A stretch of 64,000 bases of DNA from Casuarina equisetifolia. Taxonomy: Eukaryota; Streptophyta; Magnoliopsida; Fagales; Casuarinaceae. A program made the translations under genes and the position numbers. How positions within the stretch are numbered: the stretch's first letter is position 1; each line of letters opens with the position of its first letter. Where the stretch lies: contig CM052355.1 in NCBI GenBank assembly GCA_028551475.1, positions 20,053,580 through 20,117,579 on the forward strand, written 5' to 3'. Shown in pieces: positions 23,060 through 35,980 of this stretch. Below the pieces are notes generated by a model that was not told the origin of the DNA, ran no database searches, and saw nothing but the letters and a program-made list of their open reading frames with translations.

Positions 23060-25326
23060 ATGGCTGTTGGCAGTAGCAACAGTAGTAGTGAATCACTCTC
23101 ACAACCGTGCAATTGTTATAGAGTTGAGGGCTTGACCGAAACCATTTTGGACACAAATCAAACATCAAACTTGAAGGATCAGTACGTTCTTGGGGAACAA
23201 CTGGGTTGGGGGCAGTTTGGTGTTATCAGAGTTTGCTCTGATAAGTTGACTGGAGAGGTTCTAGCGTGCAAATCTATTGCTAAAGATAGATTGGTTACGC
23301 CGGATGATGTGCGGAGTGTGAAGCTTGAGATTGAAATAATGACTAAGTTATCTGGGCACCCGAATGTTGTAGATCTCAAGGCAGTGTATGAGGAGGAAAA
23401 TTATGTTCATTTGGTGATGGAACTTTGTGCTGGAGGGGAGCTTTTTCATCAATTAGAAAAGCATGGGCGATTTTCTGAGTCTGAGGCCAGGGTTCGTTTC
23501 AGGGAACTGATGCAAGTGGTTTTGTATTGCCATGAGAATGGAGTTATTCATAGAGATTTGAAGCCTGAGAATATCCTTTTGGTCACAAGAGCCTCATCCT
23601 CTCCAATTAAATTGGCGGATTTTGGTCTTGCAACCTACATCAAGCCTGGTATTTTCATGTTACTTTGGTTTCCTTTGCAGAATATTGATTCTTATTTCTC
23701 ATCATTTATACTTCCCACACAAAAATTTGATTTGATTTAATTTAATGTTTTAAGCATTTGGGTTCTTCAAGCAGGACAGAGTTTGCATGGGCTGGTTGGA
23801 AGTCCATTTTATATAGCTCCTGAGGTACTTGCTGGGGGATATAACCAGGCTGCCGATGTTTGGAGTGCCGGTGTTATTCTTTACATTCTTCTAAGTGCAA
23901 TGCCACCATTTTGGGGAAAGACAAAGTCTCGCATATTTGATGCTGTTCGGGCTGCCGATCTGAGGTTTCCTTCTGATCCATGGAATCGCATATCAGAATC
24001 TGCTAAGAACCTCATCAGGGGAATGCTTTGTATGGATCCTTCTCAAAGGCTTACTGCCGAGCAGGTCTTAGGTAAGTTGGACACTCATTGAGTCCCATGT
24101 TTACTGGTAGTGCGGAATTTGTAGTTTTTCTTTATGTATATTAAAGTGCAGGTATCCTTTTAGATTTAAAACATGATGGTTAATGGCATCATCAATCTCT
24201 TAAAAGTTAAAGTGTCTATTTGAAGCATCTGAAAATGAGGTGTACAAATGTCAAAATATGTGTCATGAGCACATCCAAGATTCTTTTTGTTACCTAGAGA
24301 TGAATTTGCAATCAAGTACTTCTCCTTGATATATCTTCTTGAAGTATACTGATTGTCACAATAGCATTGCATTATGTTCTGAAGGATGTTGTTTGAGGAA
24401 TTGCTTGAGAAAGTTTATTTCTTCAGTTAATTTATGTTGCTAGGCCCAGGGTTTTCTTGACTTTTCTCCTGTATCACTACATAGTGTTCTTGCCTCCCTT
24501 GTTTGCGGACTTTCTGCCCTTGCTACTGGCTGTGAGTATAATTTATTTTACCCTTTTTTTTGTCTTCCCTAGATCACCCCTGGATGAAGGACAATGGCTC
24601 TAAAGAGGAAACTGGATGTGAAAACCCTTGTTGTGGAGAATGGGGTTTAAGTGGTGGCTCTTTCTCCAACCCATTTATGTCAAGGAATCAGGACATCAGC
24701 TTTGGTTCTGCATCACCTATTACAGGCGATGTTGAATCACCTACATTCACATGCAGATCCTCCTTTTCCTCCTTCCTGATGGACCCAGCAACACCTTGCA
24801 CTGCATCTGGGGGGTTTTCTTTCCGTGACAGTGGTGGTTCTAATGCCTTGGAATTGTCTTCCCCTGTTCGCACAATGCCAAGTTTTGCATTCTTCAGCCC
24901 TGGTTCTGTGATTGAACAAGGGAGTTGTGCATTAGAATTTTCGGCCAGTATCTCCAGAGTAGATGCAATTCAAGAAGGTACTCCAGTTTGGCACCTTCCA
25001 ATTCTCTACAACACCTCATAGAACTTCAATCTAAAATCCTACTTTTGCCCCATTATGCAGAGACAAGCATGGGGAAGCTTCTCATGCTTCCCGATTCTAC
25101 TCTTTCCTTTGGCGATGAGGCAAAAGAAATAGAACACAAGGAAGCTGAAGTTAGAAGGGCAGGAGGATCAACTGGGTCTAGGATTTTTTGCATCCATAGC
25201 AAAAGGAACCATACAATTGGACTTGGTGAGCGTGAGCAACTTGATCTTGTGGTGGCTGAATCCGTGATCCGTTGGTCTTCATGCACACATCTTCCAACCT
25301 CTCTTAGATCTTCTCTTGTATGTTGA
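23060..25326 (+). CDS. PEPKR2: Ser/Thr protein kinase, PEPKR2-like (CDPK-SnRK superfamily)
   Basis: Four coding exons join in frame: 23060-23648, 23775-24071, 24573-24977 and 25061-25326, giving about 518 residues. All introns are GT-AG. The start ATG at 23060 opens MAVGSSNSSS; no ATG precedes it in frame. The kinase domain spans residues 42 to about 300: Gly loop GWGQFG (49-54), ATP lysine K71 in ACK, catalytic HRDLKPEN with D166, DFG with D187, and GSPFYIAPE in the activation segment. A Ser-rich C-terminal tail follows. It has no EF-hands, which separates it from CDPKs, and the tail ending HLPTSLRSSLVC fits PEPKR2 (PEP carboxylase kinase-related kinase 2). All catalytic residues are present, so it should be active. 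Its substrate is unknown to me. Confidence 0.93.
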
Positions 25327-26787
25327 GAGCATGAACAGGCTGACTGCGTTAAATTAGTTACACGCTCTGATGAAGTACTATAATATCAGGAAAATGACGT
25401 GAAACCTTCATGCCTTTCTGTTGTATTGTTTTGGTGCCATTGTCGCTAAACCTGGTTCTTACTGCCAGATTGGATCTTGCTTCATGGTGTGATGTCTGAG
25501 TGGCTTCTATCTGATTTGAAGAGTTAGTGGTAGGTTCCCCCCCCCCCCCCTTCCTTTTTTCTTTAAACCGGTAGTTAGTTTAAAAACTTGTGGTTAATGA
25601 ACTATTGGCTTGTGTACAGGTTTCTCAGTGTTTAAATTTTCCAAGTTTTATGTGATTATTCTGTTTGGAGTAATTTTTCCTTTCTTTTCTTAACTATGCA
25701 GTAAGATGTATCCTTATAACAAGATTATACTTTTCTTTGCCCCTTCTTGATTCCCTAAAAGAGGCATTGTTGTTAGTAAGATTTCAATCTAGTTGATTAT
25801 TCAATGTATAAGAATGGTTTGTTTAATTTTGTTGTAAATGAAAGTCATAAGTTTGCTGGGTAGATAATCTGTTTAAATGACTTATTGCTTATTTACGAGT
25901 TGTTTAATGAGTTTAATTAATTTCCTATACAAAAGGATTTGTGATTTTCGTGTAATTTTGTATTAATTATTAGTTACTCAACTATTCGAAGATCTTACTT
26001 TGCAAGTGAGCAAGACCATTAATCTTTTTCTGTGTAGAACAGTTGTACTATGCAAAATCGATGTTATGCTTTGTCCTGGCAAAGAAGCCAATAGGAAGAG
26101 CTCCAAGATTCCCACTTGTACCATATATGCTTTGTCCTGGCAACCAACCAAAGGAGCGTGGATGGGACAGAGGCATAAAACTTGTCAGTGGCCAAAGGCT
26201 TCGAAAGATTTGGTATCATTATCACCTGGTGTACGTGGATGCCATTTGCAATTGGATGAAGGCCAACTTTTGGAATGTTTCAAGCGACCATGTACTCGCT
26301 CTAGAATTTTTCCATCATTGGCCCGCTAAAACCAACCAAATTCTACCAACACTTGGAACGAAGCGGAAGAAGTTTCTTCTTCTTTTTCCTTTTTTTTTTT
26401 TATTTTTCATTTTTCCTGGATGTGTACCTGGTGGTCGGGTTGCCAAGTACCACAAAAAGTTTGAAAAAAGAAGACAAGACAAGTGTGTTTTTCCGCCTGA
26501 AAACATGTCGCCCGAGCAGTAATGTCTAGGTTTTCCAAGGAACCGCTGTTACATTTTCCGTGTTACACTTGTCACAGTTGAGCACCAGTGGTACGCAAGA
26601 GATGATGCACCAATGGGTAAGCATAGTAGATTCTTCAATATTAAAAAGATAAGGTTGCAACTCAATAGCAGAATCCAGCCGCATACGTTGGTGCATACAC
26701 AGTTCCACGTGGACTTTATCACGAAGAACTCCAGAATCCAGTTCCTCTTCTTTTGCTTCTTTGAATTCAAACGAAACTAGGTACCAA
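25327..26787. other. 3' flank of the kinase gene and upstream region of the next gene
   Basis: It contains the probable kinase 3'UTR, a run of 14 C at 25537-25550, AT-rich spacer, and from about 26040 a balanced-composition region upstream of the gene at 26788. A 17-base direct repeat (ATGCTTTGTCCTGGCAA) lies at 26066-26082 and 26127-26143. Frames near 26000-26520 start at non-ATG codons or resemble nothing known. Confidence 0.45.
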
Positions 26788-27811
26788 ATGGTCTGCAAGC
26801 TAAACCCCTCAGGCCCTCCAGTTCTTCGGAAATTTCCTGCAGAAAGGCCAAAGCTTGGACCAAAAACTATCACCTGCTCTTCCTCTTCCAACAATCCAGA
26901 AAAACAAAAGCTAACAGCTGGAGACGCCCAAACCCAAGTCCTCAAAGCCAATGCCTACAGCATTAATTTCAGGACTCTGGGAGCTTGCAAGCTGGGCATT
27001 TCACGGTACCCTGATTTCGAATACAACGCCGAAGGTGGAATAGGAAGAGGGTCTGGCACAGAGGTTCCTGACAGTGAATTGAATGATGAGATTTCAGTTT
27101 CATTTGACGTTAAAACACTCTATATACCATCATTGTCAAGTGCAACGACTAGGTTCTTGGGATTGCCATTGCCACCATTTCTCAGGATTGAGATTGTCCC
27201 GGGACTCTTTCAAGGGAGCATCGACAGAGAATCTGGCAGGGTAATTTTTTCTACACTCCCTAATTTCCACTGAATGAAATGAGCAGGCCTTCTATGTGGC
27301 TTTCTGTGCGTGCTGTTTGTACATAAGTAGACTGACTTACAGGAGAAAAGTAGTAACAAAAGCAGGCACCACGAATTAAAAAAATGTCAACTTGGTTATC
27401 AATAGTCAAAAAGATGTTTGAATGAAGATTTCTCAATTGCTTTGTGGAATATTGATCTCCCTAGGTCATCCCGTAAGTCTGTTAATTTGATTCCTCGACC
27501 ATACTCACTTAATGTTTCTGCTATTGTTCGTGCAGGTTGATTTAGAATTCATGGCCAAGTTCTTGTTTTCCGTTGGGAGTATATATAGAGCTCCTCCACT
27601 GCTGGTGAAGACAGTTTTGACATCTGAGGAATCAAAAGGAACTATAAGAAGTGGAAGAGGAAGAAGATTAGATAAAGAAGGGCAGTGCAAACTAGTGGGG
27701 GTGGCAACTGTTGACCCCGTTGATGATTTCCTAATAAATAGCTTCCTTCGACTTCCTACAGAATGCCTTGCTAATCTGAACGCTGTAATCTCCTTTTCCA
27801 ATTCTTTGTAG
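26788..27811 (+). CDS. conserved plant protein of unassigned function
   Basis: Two exons, 26788-27240 and 27536-27811, join in phase 0 across a GT-AG intron (TCTGGCAGG|GTAATT ... GTGCAG|GTTGAT) to give 242 residues. The start is the first in-frame ATG. Residues 1 to about 45 are basic and Ser-rich with few acidic residues, compatible with a plastid transit peptide. The rest is a soluble, beta-rich-looking domain with SFDVKTLYIPSLSSATTRF, then GLPLPPFLRIEIVP, then (exon 2) FLFSVGSIYRAPPLLVKTVL and a C-terminal VDPVDDFLINSFLRLPTECL. No membrane segment or catalytic motif is obvious. The intact frame across the intron and the ordered composition argue for a real gene. I recall similar unannotated proteins in dicots but cannot name a family. 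Confidence 0.75.
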
Positions 27812-28899
27812 GATTTCAAAACCATAACTTTCACCATCCTCAAATCCTTCTTTTATGCCGTGTCAAATGCACCATGAATAAGAAATGATGCATCCATAAT
27901 TTTGTCTAGCTTCACACTTTGGAATGGATTTTGAAAACTAGTCTTGCATACATAGCCCTTTATTCTTGGTTAGGAATAGTTTCATACAACTTTAACTTGA
28001 TTAGGATTGCAAAGGTTCACATAAATTCATATCTATTCTGGAGGACTTTATTTTAACAATGATATCAACATTTAGTTTCAGTTAAAACTATGAACTCCTG
28101 GAAAAAGTCATCCTTCTTCTCAAGGCACAACCATTATTTGATCTTATTTTACTTTCCATGTGTTTGATCGGTTCTTTTTCCATCCAGATGCCGCCGCCAC
28201 CATCTTCTTCCCAGCAATTCTCTCGTATAAATAATTTCTTTTGGCAATAGCCAAGTCAAACTTCAAAAAGGAAAGAACTATATCTTGGCTGTCCTGGAGC
28301 TCAGTCAAGGCTAAATATTTTATACATGAACTATATTTGCATAGAAATGAACTCAAGATTGTTGCTTTGTTTGTCTTTATAGTTTCATTTTGAGGATGAA
28401 AAAATTGATCTTTTATTTTTGTTTGATAGAGGTTGCATAGGTTATAATTCGAAATATCAGTTCAAAATATAAAAATGTAGTTTAGATATTTAAAAGTTAC
28501 AACTTAGTTGACACAATTTATTTTATAGTTCAATGTAAAAATATTCGTGTTATTTAATATCATGAGTTAAGCTTCAAACATATTTAAGAATGTATGAAAT
28601 TGACAGGATCAATTCCCTTAAAATAACCAAATATAATTTTCTTATGTGTACTCTTTCCCGCTAACTTGCAACAGTAGGTCGAAGCTCCAATTCACTTCCA
28701 GGACCATATAACCATGGTATCATAGCTTAGACTTGGAAAATCGAGTTCAACCATTGGAGTTGGGTGTTTGTAACTTTCCAATGTTTAACAACAACTAATG
28801 AAGCCACTTATATCCTTTTAAGTTTTTTGAGGTAACTTCATTGTACCTTATTTTCAACTCTTGAAGCCAAGTTTGTTGCACTATGCACTACTATTTTCT
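27812..28899. other. 3' flank of the 242-residue gene, intergenic
   Basis: No gene seen. TGGTATCATAGC near 28713 looks like a primer-binding site and could mark an old LTR element, but no LTR pair is visible. Confidence 0.35.
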
Positions 28900-29090
28900 C
28901 AACCATATCAAAGGCCACCAAGCTCATGCGATAGTGGGCAACAAACAAGCACCTTTTGTACTCCATATGTCCCTCTCACTTCTCCAAAAGACTTGCTATA
29001 ATGAACAAGCACCTTTTTCACTCCTTATAATGCTTGCACTCCTTCAAAAGACTTATAATGTATGACCATCTTTTGATAAATGCAAAATTG
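28900..29090 (+). repeat. left part of a repeat shared with 57711-57990, split by copia-2
   Basis: This stretch plus 34330-34440 aligns with the single block at 57711-57990. Shared words include AACCATATCAAA, AAAGACTTG, TATAATGAACAAG and GATAAA, then after the insert GCATAAACTTGAT-like sequence. Copia-2 interrupts it exactly at the AATTG target duplication. The nature of the repeat is unknown. Confidence 0.65.
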
Positions 29091-29300
29091 TGTTAAGAAA
29101 CTGAATCTAAGCTGAAAAATCTAAAACAGCTTTCATTCAAAGAGAGAAAACTCAGTTCATGTACATGAGCATCAAAGAATAATGGAGCAAGTGTGGCTCT
29201 TATACAAACGTGAGAGAGAAAAGAACATATGCTATGTGGGCCTTTAATGGGCCCTCTATCTATATGGACTAAATGTACACAAGAACATCATCTTTTAACA
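29091..29300 (-). repeat. 3' LTR of copia-2
   Basis: 210 bp, TGTTAA...TTAACA on the plus strand, followed by the purine-tract complement TCCCCCCTTAAGC. Confidence 0.92.
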
Positions 29301-29309
29301 TCCCCCCTT

Positions 29310-32200
29310 AAGCTGGTGGTCGATATAAGTTATAGACACCCAGCTTGCCTTGAAGAAAGTGATGTTGTTGTATTCCCAAAGCCTTTGTTAACAAATCGGC
29401 AAGTTGATCTCAAGTAGAAATGTATGCTGTTCGAATCACTCGAGTAGCAATCTTCTCTCGAATGAAATGGTGATCAATCTCTATGTGCTTGATCTTTTCA
29501 TGCAATACCAGATTAGCAGCAATCTTCATCGCAACTTCATTGTCACAATACAAACTTACAGGACGTAGTAACGGTACCTGTAGATCTCTGAAAAGTCCTA
29601 AAAGTCATGTGATTTCACATGTGGTAGATGCCATAACACGATATTCTGATTTAATGGAGGAACGAGAAATTGTGGATTGCTTCTTGCTCTTCCAAGATAT
29701 CAGTGAGTCACCAAGCATGATACAGAATCCAATGGTAAAACATTTTCCCATGGGACAAGATCCATATGTGGCATCACAATATGCTCGCAACACGAGTCTA
29801 TTATCTGATTTCATCAATAAACCTTGGCCTGGAGATCTTTTTATATATCTGATGACTCGAAGTGTTGCATTAAAATGAGATTCCTTGGGGGCATGCATGA
29901 ACTGACTCAACAATCTAACAGCAAAGCATATGTCAGGTCGAGTCACAGTGAGGTAAATCAACCTACCAACCAATCGTTGGTATTTCCTGATATCCGCAAG
30001 TGGAGAGTCCCCTTCCTTATCTAAGAACTCATCATACTCTATGCTAGTATATTTCACATTCTGTTCCATGGGAGTATCAGTAGGTTTGCAACCAAATAAA
30101 CCATATTCTAAAATCAATTCAAGAGCATATTTGCGCTGGTTCATAACAATTCCATTTTGAGAGCGTGCTAATTCCACTCCCAAGAAATATTTCACAAGTC
30201 CTAGGTCTTTTATATGAAATGTAGAGCATAGATATTTCTTGAGGTTTTGAATTTCTAACTCATCACCTCTAGTTATGATAATGTCATCAACATATATGAA
30301 CACAATAAGAAGACCCTTATGTATGGACTTCAGGAAAAGAGAGTAATCATGTTGTGAATGGTGGAAATCAGCTCGCAAGAGGGCATCTGTGAACTTTTGG
30401 TACCTCTGTCTAGAGGCTTGCTTAAGTACATAGAGTGATTTCTTCAACTTGCATACTTTATTTCCCCCCTTGCGTTGAAACCCCTCTGGAAGATGCATGT
30501 AAATGTCAATGTCCAGGTCCCCTTGTAAGAATGCATTGTGTACATCCATCTAATGCATGTCCTAACTATGAATGGCGGCTAGAGCTATAAGGATACAAAC
30601 TGTAACAAGTTTTCCCATAGGGGCATAAGTATCCTCATAATCAACGCCGTGCTACTGACTGTATCCCTTTGCCACTAGTTGCGCCTTAAAGCGATCAATA
30701 GTACCATCAACCTTGTATTTGACTTTATACACCCACTTACTTACAATAGCTTTTCGACCTGCAAGTAAAGAGACTAGTTCCCATGTATTGTTTGATTCTA
30801 AAGCCCTAATCTCCTCAGTCATGGCATCCCTCCATTTAGGATCAACAACAACTTCAGAATATGTGGTGGGTTCAATAATGGCAGAAATGGAGCATATGAA
30901 ATGATCATGTGAGGTGGAAAGTCGATGATGTGATATTGCATGACATATAGGATGAATAGTAGAAGAGTTCGAAATATGAGTCCCTATATAATCTTTAGTC
31001 CAAATTGGTGGTTTAGTGATTCTACTTGATCGATGAGAAGGAAGAGGAGGTAGCTTAAGGTTTGGAGATTTGCAATCAAAAGTGGATTCCTGAACTGGTC
31101 CAGTGTAGGGGACAATGGCAAGTGAACCAGGATCCTGCAAGGGAACATAAGGAAATGGTGGACGCATGATTGGGCTAAGTGGATCAAGTATGGGAGAAGT
31201 TCGATCTTCATGATTGAAAGGGAAGACTGATTCATGAAATGCAATATCATGACTCACAATAAATTTTCCAAATTGAAGATCAAGCAAATGGTATCCCTTT
31301 TGACCAAAATGGTATCCTATAAAGATAGATGGAATTGACCTATGCCTAAATTTATCCTTTTGGGTCAAGGTAGCTCCATAACATAAACAACCAAAAACTC
31401 AAAGATGATTAAGTGTGGGTGGTGTTTCAAATAGGCGTTCATAAGGTGTCTATCCCTTAAGAACTGAACTAGGCGTGCGATTAATCAGGTATTTCTCCGT
31501 GAGGAGACACTCACTCCAGAATCGAATGGGGCAATGTGATTGAAAGCACAGCACCTTGGCGACATTGAATAAATGTTGATGTTTCCTCTCTACCACCCCA
31601 TTTTGTTAGGGGGGTATAAGGACAAGAACCTTCATGTATTACACCATGAGAGACAAAGAAAGATGTACAAGAAAGGCTAAAAAAATCTTAGGCATTGTCA
31701 ATACGAACACGTTTGATCAATGCCGAAAATTGAGTGGACACTAAAGAGAAAAAATTTTGAAGAGTGTGTAAAGTCTTGTGTTTCATCAAGTGTAGTCATC
31801 GACTATAGTGAGGCAATAACGTGCACCCGTGTGAGAGGGGGCTTTGTAAGGGCCCCAATATCAATGTGTATCAATTCAAATGGATGAGTGGTAGTAGTGG
31901 TCCTATGAGGGAAGGAAGATCGAGCATGTTTAGCGAGTGGACATATGGAACATGCTTGAATATCATGCATAAAAGACTTTGGAATATTTAAAACATGACG
32001 CATTGCATTAAAAGAAGGATGTCCAAGTCGTTAATGCATGAGATACAAGTAGATTGAGAAGTACAAATATTGTTCATCTCCTTTGATACAAAAGGATCTG
32101 CTACTGAATGAGATGTTATAGGATTACATGCATCTTCATCAAAATTAGATACAAGAAAGTAAAAACCATGCTTCACTTTATAAACCCCCGTCACTATCCC
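29310..32200 (-). pseudogene. copia-2 pol (integrase, RT, RNase H), interrupted
   Basis: Read on the minus strand: a pre-integrase zinc region with CSICPLAKHARSSFP near 31900, integrase end at 31100-31370, RT start with KAIVSKWVYKVKYKVDG near 30730, and RT core with MDVHNAFLQGDL near 30540 and YVDDIII near 30290. RNase H motifs lie from about 29900 and continue past a TGA at 29605 to about 29310. The 29605-30549 frame is 314 codons without a stop. Other breaks are at about 30550-30650 and in the integrase. A polyprotein could not be made without readthrough. Confidence 0.88.
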
Positions 32201-32499
32201 AATTCGTAAATCCTAAAAGAGGCAAAATTTGGAGAGCAATGTGATGGTACAATTATTTTCATGAGTATATTTAGTGGTAGACAATAAGTTGACAGTAAAT
32301 GTAGGAGCATAAAAGACATCATAAAGGAAATATTTGTTATGTAAAATGATGGAACCAATATGGGTGATGGGAATATGCTTCCCATTGGGAAGTTTGACAG
32401 TGTGAGATTCATGAATGCATGACCGAGGAGAGATTAAGCAATGAAAATCACCAGTTATATGGTCACTAGCCCCTGAATCTACAAGCCAATGAGAGAAAG

Positions 32500-34020
32500 A
32501 TCTTCGTTTAGGAATAATACCTGCTATGTGGGCGATGGTGTGGGAAGAATTTGCTGTAGCAGTAGATGAGCGCTTGTGTTTCTAGACAAAATTGAGAATT
32601 TCCCATTGCTCCACCTTAGAGAGGATGGTGCCATCATCAGAGTCTTTGTCATCAACCGCAGCATGATGAGTGGATTAACGTTTGCCCATTTTTCCTTTCC
32701 CTTTCTTAGTGGGAGCACTAGGAGGTCCATGGAGTTTAAAACATTTGGACTTAGAATGCCCAAAGAGACCACAATGACTACATTTATGTAGCTTATAGCA
32801 TTCATCGATGGAATGCCCCTTCTTTACACAATGCTTGTAGCCTTCCGAAAAGGCTTGGTGATTAGCTGACCCCATGTAAGCTTGAGGGAAATAAGTTGGC
32901 AGGGGATAAGGGTTGCTGGGCACAAGTTGGCTATGAAATGGACCAGCAAAAGGGAGCTAGGATGAACCTAAATGAGAGTAGGCCTACGGGTCTGTTAAGT
33001 AACCAGGTAGGGCCTGTGTAAGGAGACCAGCAGCTGGCGCGACCTGCATGCCTGTGCCTGTGCCAGGCCCATGTGTCCCATGCGCATCTATGCAACCCGC
33101 ATCTGCACCAGCTCCAGGCATCCCGATTGTGAGGTGAGAGAAATGGTTGTCAATTGAATAAGCCATGGAGTCCGGCCGAGCAATAATGCCGACTAGCCGA
33201 CCATGATTCTGGCACCCCTCCTAGTCTTAAATCATCCCCACAACATCAAAAAGTTGTAGAACAAGCCTAGTATTCTGGATCTGTGACCGGGCAGTGGTAA
33301 AAACAGGATCTAAATCGTTCAGGAACTAAGTAAGTTTCACATTTTCCTGAAAACGCCGAAAGGTTGCAATCCCTCCAAGTTCAGGGAAGAGAATGGCCAC
33401 GTAGGACTCATATTAGCTCCAAAGGCGCTCAAGCCGATAAGCATAGTGGTCCACAAGCTCTCCATTTTGAGCTGCAGTGGCCAAATTTGCCTGCACAGTG
33501 CAGAGTTCAGTGATACCCACTTGCTGGAATTTGTCTTAGAGGTGAAACCACACAGTTCTAGCATCAGTGGCATAGGTGAAGAAGCAATAAATGTCAAGAG
33601 CCAATGCGGTGAGAAGCCAGGAAAGAACAACCCCATTGTAGCATTTCTAGAACGGATACAAAGGGGATTCAGGGGCTGGTTGATCAACAGATGGGTTAAT
33701 GATCCCATGTTTGTTCTTGCCCATGAGTGCCATCTCCATATTACAACTCCAACTGGTGAAATTTTCAAAGCCATGAAGCTTTTCAGACACAATGAGAATG
33801 CCCGTTTGTTTAGTGGGATGAAGATATAAGGGGTGGTCGGGTTTGATGGTGGAGGGGTCCTCATGGTGGCCAGATCGACCACGTGAACGAGGCTGTGTGT
33901 GAGAACGGCGACGATGGTGATGATGGTCTCGACGACCACGAACTGGACTAGGAGAGTCAACTCGAGACGATGAAAGAGAGGAAAAATACAACAAACACCA
34001 AGTGTTTGAGAGAATGTCCC
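32500..34020 (-). pseudogene. copia-2 gag, interrupted
   Basis: The minus-strand gag shows DHPLYLHPTKQTG and FENFTSWSCNMEMAL near 33750-33850, the usual start of the copia gag domain. Farther on are a zinc knuckle CSHCGLFGHSKSKC near 32790 and a basic tail. Low-complexity Gly/Pro/Ala-rich sequence lies between, near 33000-33130. A frameshift or stop separates the frames at about 33640 and 32950. Confidence 0.8.
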
Positions 34021-34117
34021 AATGGGGAACAAACCAAAAAACGAAGGAAAAAAAAATTAAAAGAGAGGTGCGGAAATGTGTAGGAGCACAGGAAAAGATT
34101 TTCCTGCTTCGATACCA

Positions 34118-34329
34118 TGTTAAGAAACCAAATCTAAGTTGAAAAATCTAAAACAACTTTCATTCATAGAGAGAAAACTCAGTTCATGTACATGAGCATC
34201 GAAGAATAATAAAGCCCTAGTGTGGCTTTTATACAAACGTGAGAGAGAAAAGAACATATGCTATGTGGGCCCTTAATGGGCCTTCTATCTGTATGGACTA
34301 AATGTACACTAGAACATCATCTTTCAAAA
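34118..34329 (-). repeat. 5' LTR of copia-2
   Basis: 212 bp, aligned with 29091-29300. The primer-binding-site complement (GCTTCGATACCA) lies immediately inside. The last bases (CTTTCAAAA) have changed from the CTTTTAACA of the other LTR. Confidence 0.9.
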
Positions 34330-34440
34330 AATTGTATAGATCTAAACAAAATGTTGCATGAACTTGATCTTTTGATTCTTTTATGTGTGTTAAATGATAG
34401 GATCATTTCAATTGTAAAGTGAGGAAAAAAGGAAAAGTAT
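34330..34440 (+). repeat. right part of the repeat split by copia-2
   Basis: Starts with the AATTG duplication and continues the alignment to 57711-57990, with TGCATGAACTTGAT matching TGCATAAACTTGAT there. Confidence 0.6.
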
Positions 34441-35844
34441 ACCGAAAAGAGGTTCAAATTATGAGGTATAATTGTGGGACAAGGTGCTAGTGTCATACGA
34501 AATAGGCTCAAAAGTGTGCTGTGTTTATGAAGGTGAAACTAGGGATCTAAAGCTAGGGAAGAGGTCATAGAAGAATGGGCCCTAATAACCAATGAACGGC
34601 AAGTGCTTTTAAAGTGCTTTTCCTTGTGTGGAGATAAGATTGAAGGAAGAGACAAACCGTGTAAAGCAGATGAAGGGCCAAGATTTGACCGTGACTTGGC
34701 TTTAATAATTGGAAATAGCTCCTTATTAAATAACACATTGCGAGAGATGAAGGTTTGACTATTAGAATATGGAAACAACAGTAACCCTTGTGTCAAGATT
34801 GTATTCAAGAAAGTCACACTCAAGTGAGTATGGAGATAATTTATAAGGGCTAAACAACAAAGGTGGAGATAGGAAGTACACCTGAACGTGTGCAAAGTAA
34901 AATAGTTTGGTTTTCTGTGGTATAATTTTTCATAAAGGGAAACACCACTTAGAGAAGCCAAAGGTAATCTATTAATTAGAAAGATTGCTATAGCAAAAGC
35001 ATCAAACTAGAAATCTTTGGGTAATTCGGCTTGATGAATAAGCATCTTGCCCAGTACCATAAAATGTCATTGCTAGCATTTAATAAGACTGTTTTGCTTA
35101 GGTGTGTACAAATAAGATAATTGTTAGAGAATTCCATGTCGAGACAAAGGCAAGACCATTTTTCATGAGGAGAATTCTGTTGGCTAGTAAATTCTCCACC
35201 ATTATCACATTGCATAGTTTTAATAGAACACCTTAATTGCTTTTTAGCCATGGACTAAAATTGAATAAAAATGTCAAACAAAATTGATTTTCATCAAAGT
35301 GGATACAACCAAGTAAATCAACTACATTCATCAATAAATAGTAGATAATATCCAAAGCCATCATTAGACATCTTCATGGGGGTGACCAAATCAAAAGTGC
35401 TAGATATCCCAATGGATGACCTATTACCTATAGTCAAACAAAACAGAGTCACTATGAAAGGCCAGTATAGGTAAGGGTGGCCATGCTTAACTCCTCATGC
35501 CAATACCACCTTGGTTTGCAAGTCCTTGATACAAAACATAAAGGAATCAAACTCAACAAAACAAGGAACATCTTCAATAAGCTTAGGGATTGAAAGAAGG
35601 TTTTTTCAAATATCTAGTGCTACAAGAATGAATTTGAAAGAAATGGATCCATTTAGAGTAGTTTCATAGATGTGGGTGATTGGAATAAGATTATTTTTAC
35701 CAACCATGATCCCATTAATATTGGTATAAGTAACAAAATGGGTCAACTTACCTACATCATCCATAACATGCAAAGAAGCACCGGAGTTAACTACCTAGTC
35801 ATGGGTAAGAAGCTTGTTGTCAAATTGGGCAATAAGAGTGGCAA

Positions 35845-35980
35845 TATTACGGGTTGGAGAAAAAAAGTTAATAGGGTGAGTCTAAATAAATAAAAAGTTA
35901 CGGGCCTCATAGACATTTGGGTTAAAGCTACGAGTCTATTGAGTTAGTAGACTAAAGGCCCAAAAGAGAAGGGATTTTGA
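35845..35980 (+). repeat. 5' LTR of gypsy-1, first piece
   Basis: Aligns with the first 135 or so bases of the 3' LTR (from 41080). The initial TG has mutated to TA (TATTACGGG against TGTTACGGG). It ends at GGGATTTTGA where gypsy-2 begins. Confidence 0.88.

Larger units (their letters stand above)
29091..34329 (-). mobile_element. copia-2: nearly complete minus-strand Ty1/copia element
   Basis: LTRs of 210 and 212 bp (29091-29300 and 34118-34329) start TGTTAA; the left one ends TTAACA. The target duplication AATTG is perfect (29086-29090 and 34330-34334). On the minus strand the primer-binding site TGGTATCGAAGC follows the 5' LTR, and the purine tract lies at 29301-29320. Gag, knuckle, integrase, RT and RNase H are all present in copia order. 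The LTRs are clearly more alike than those of copia-1, so it inserted later. Stops still break pol, but the longest intact frame is 314 codons. Confidence 0.95.

Noticed and set aside
26066-26143. 17-base direct repeat ATGCTTTGTCCTGGCAA as a regulatory element
   Set aside because: Two copies 61 bases apart upstream of a gene are noted, but there is no known motif or other support.
26526-26951. A 141-codon minus-strand frame opposite the 242-residue gene
   Set aside because: It is antisense to exon 1 and its upstream region, and the sense frame splices correctly and looks conserved-type.
28700-28725. TGGTATCATAGC as a primer-binding site of another LTR element
   Set aside because: No LTR pair, gag or target duplication could be found around it, so it may be chance.
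33446-33829. A 127-codon plus-strand frame
   Set aside because: It is the shadow of the copia-2 gag on the minus strand.
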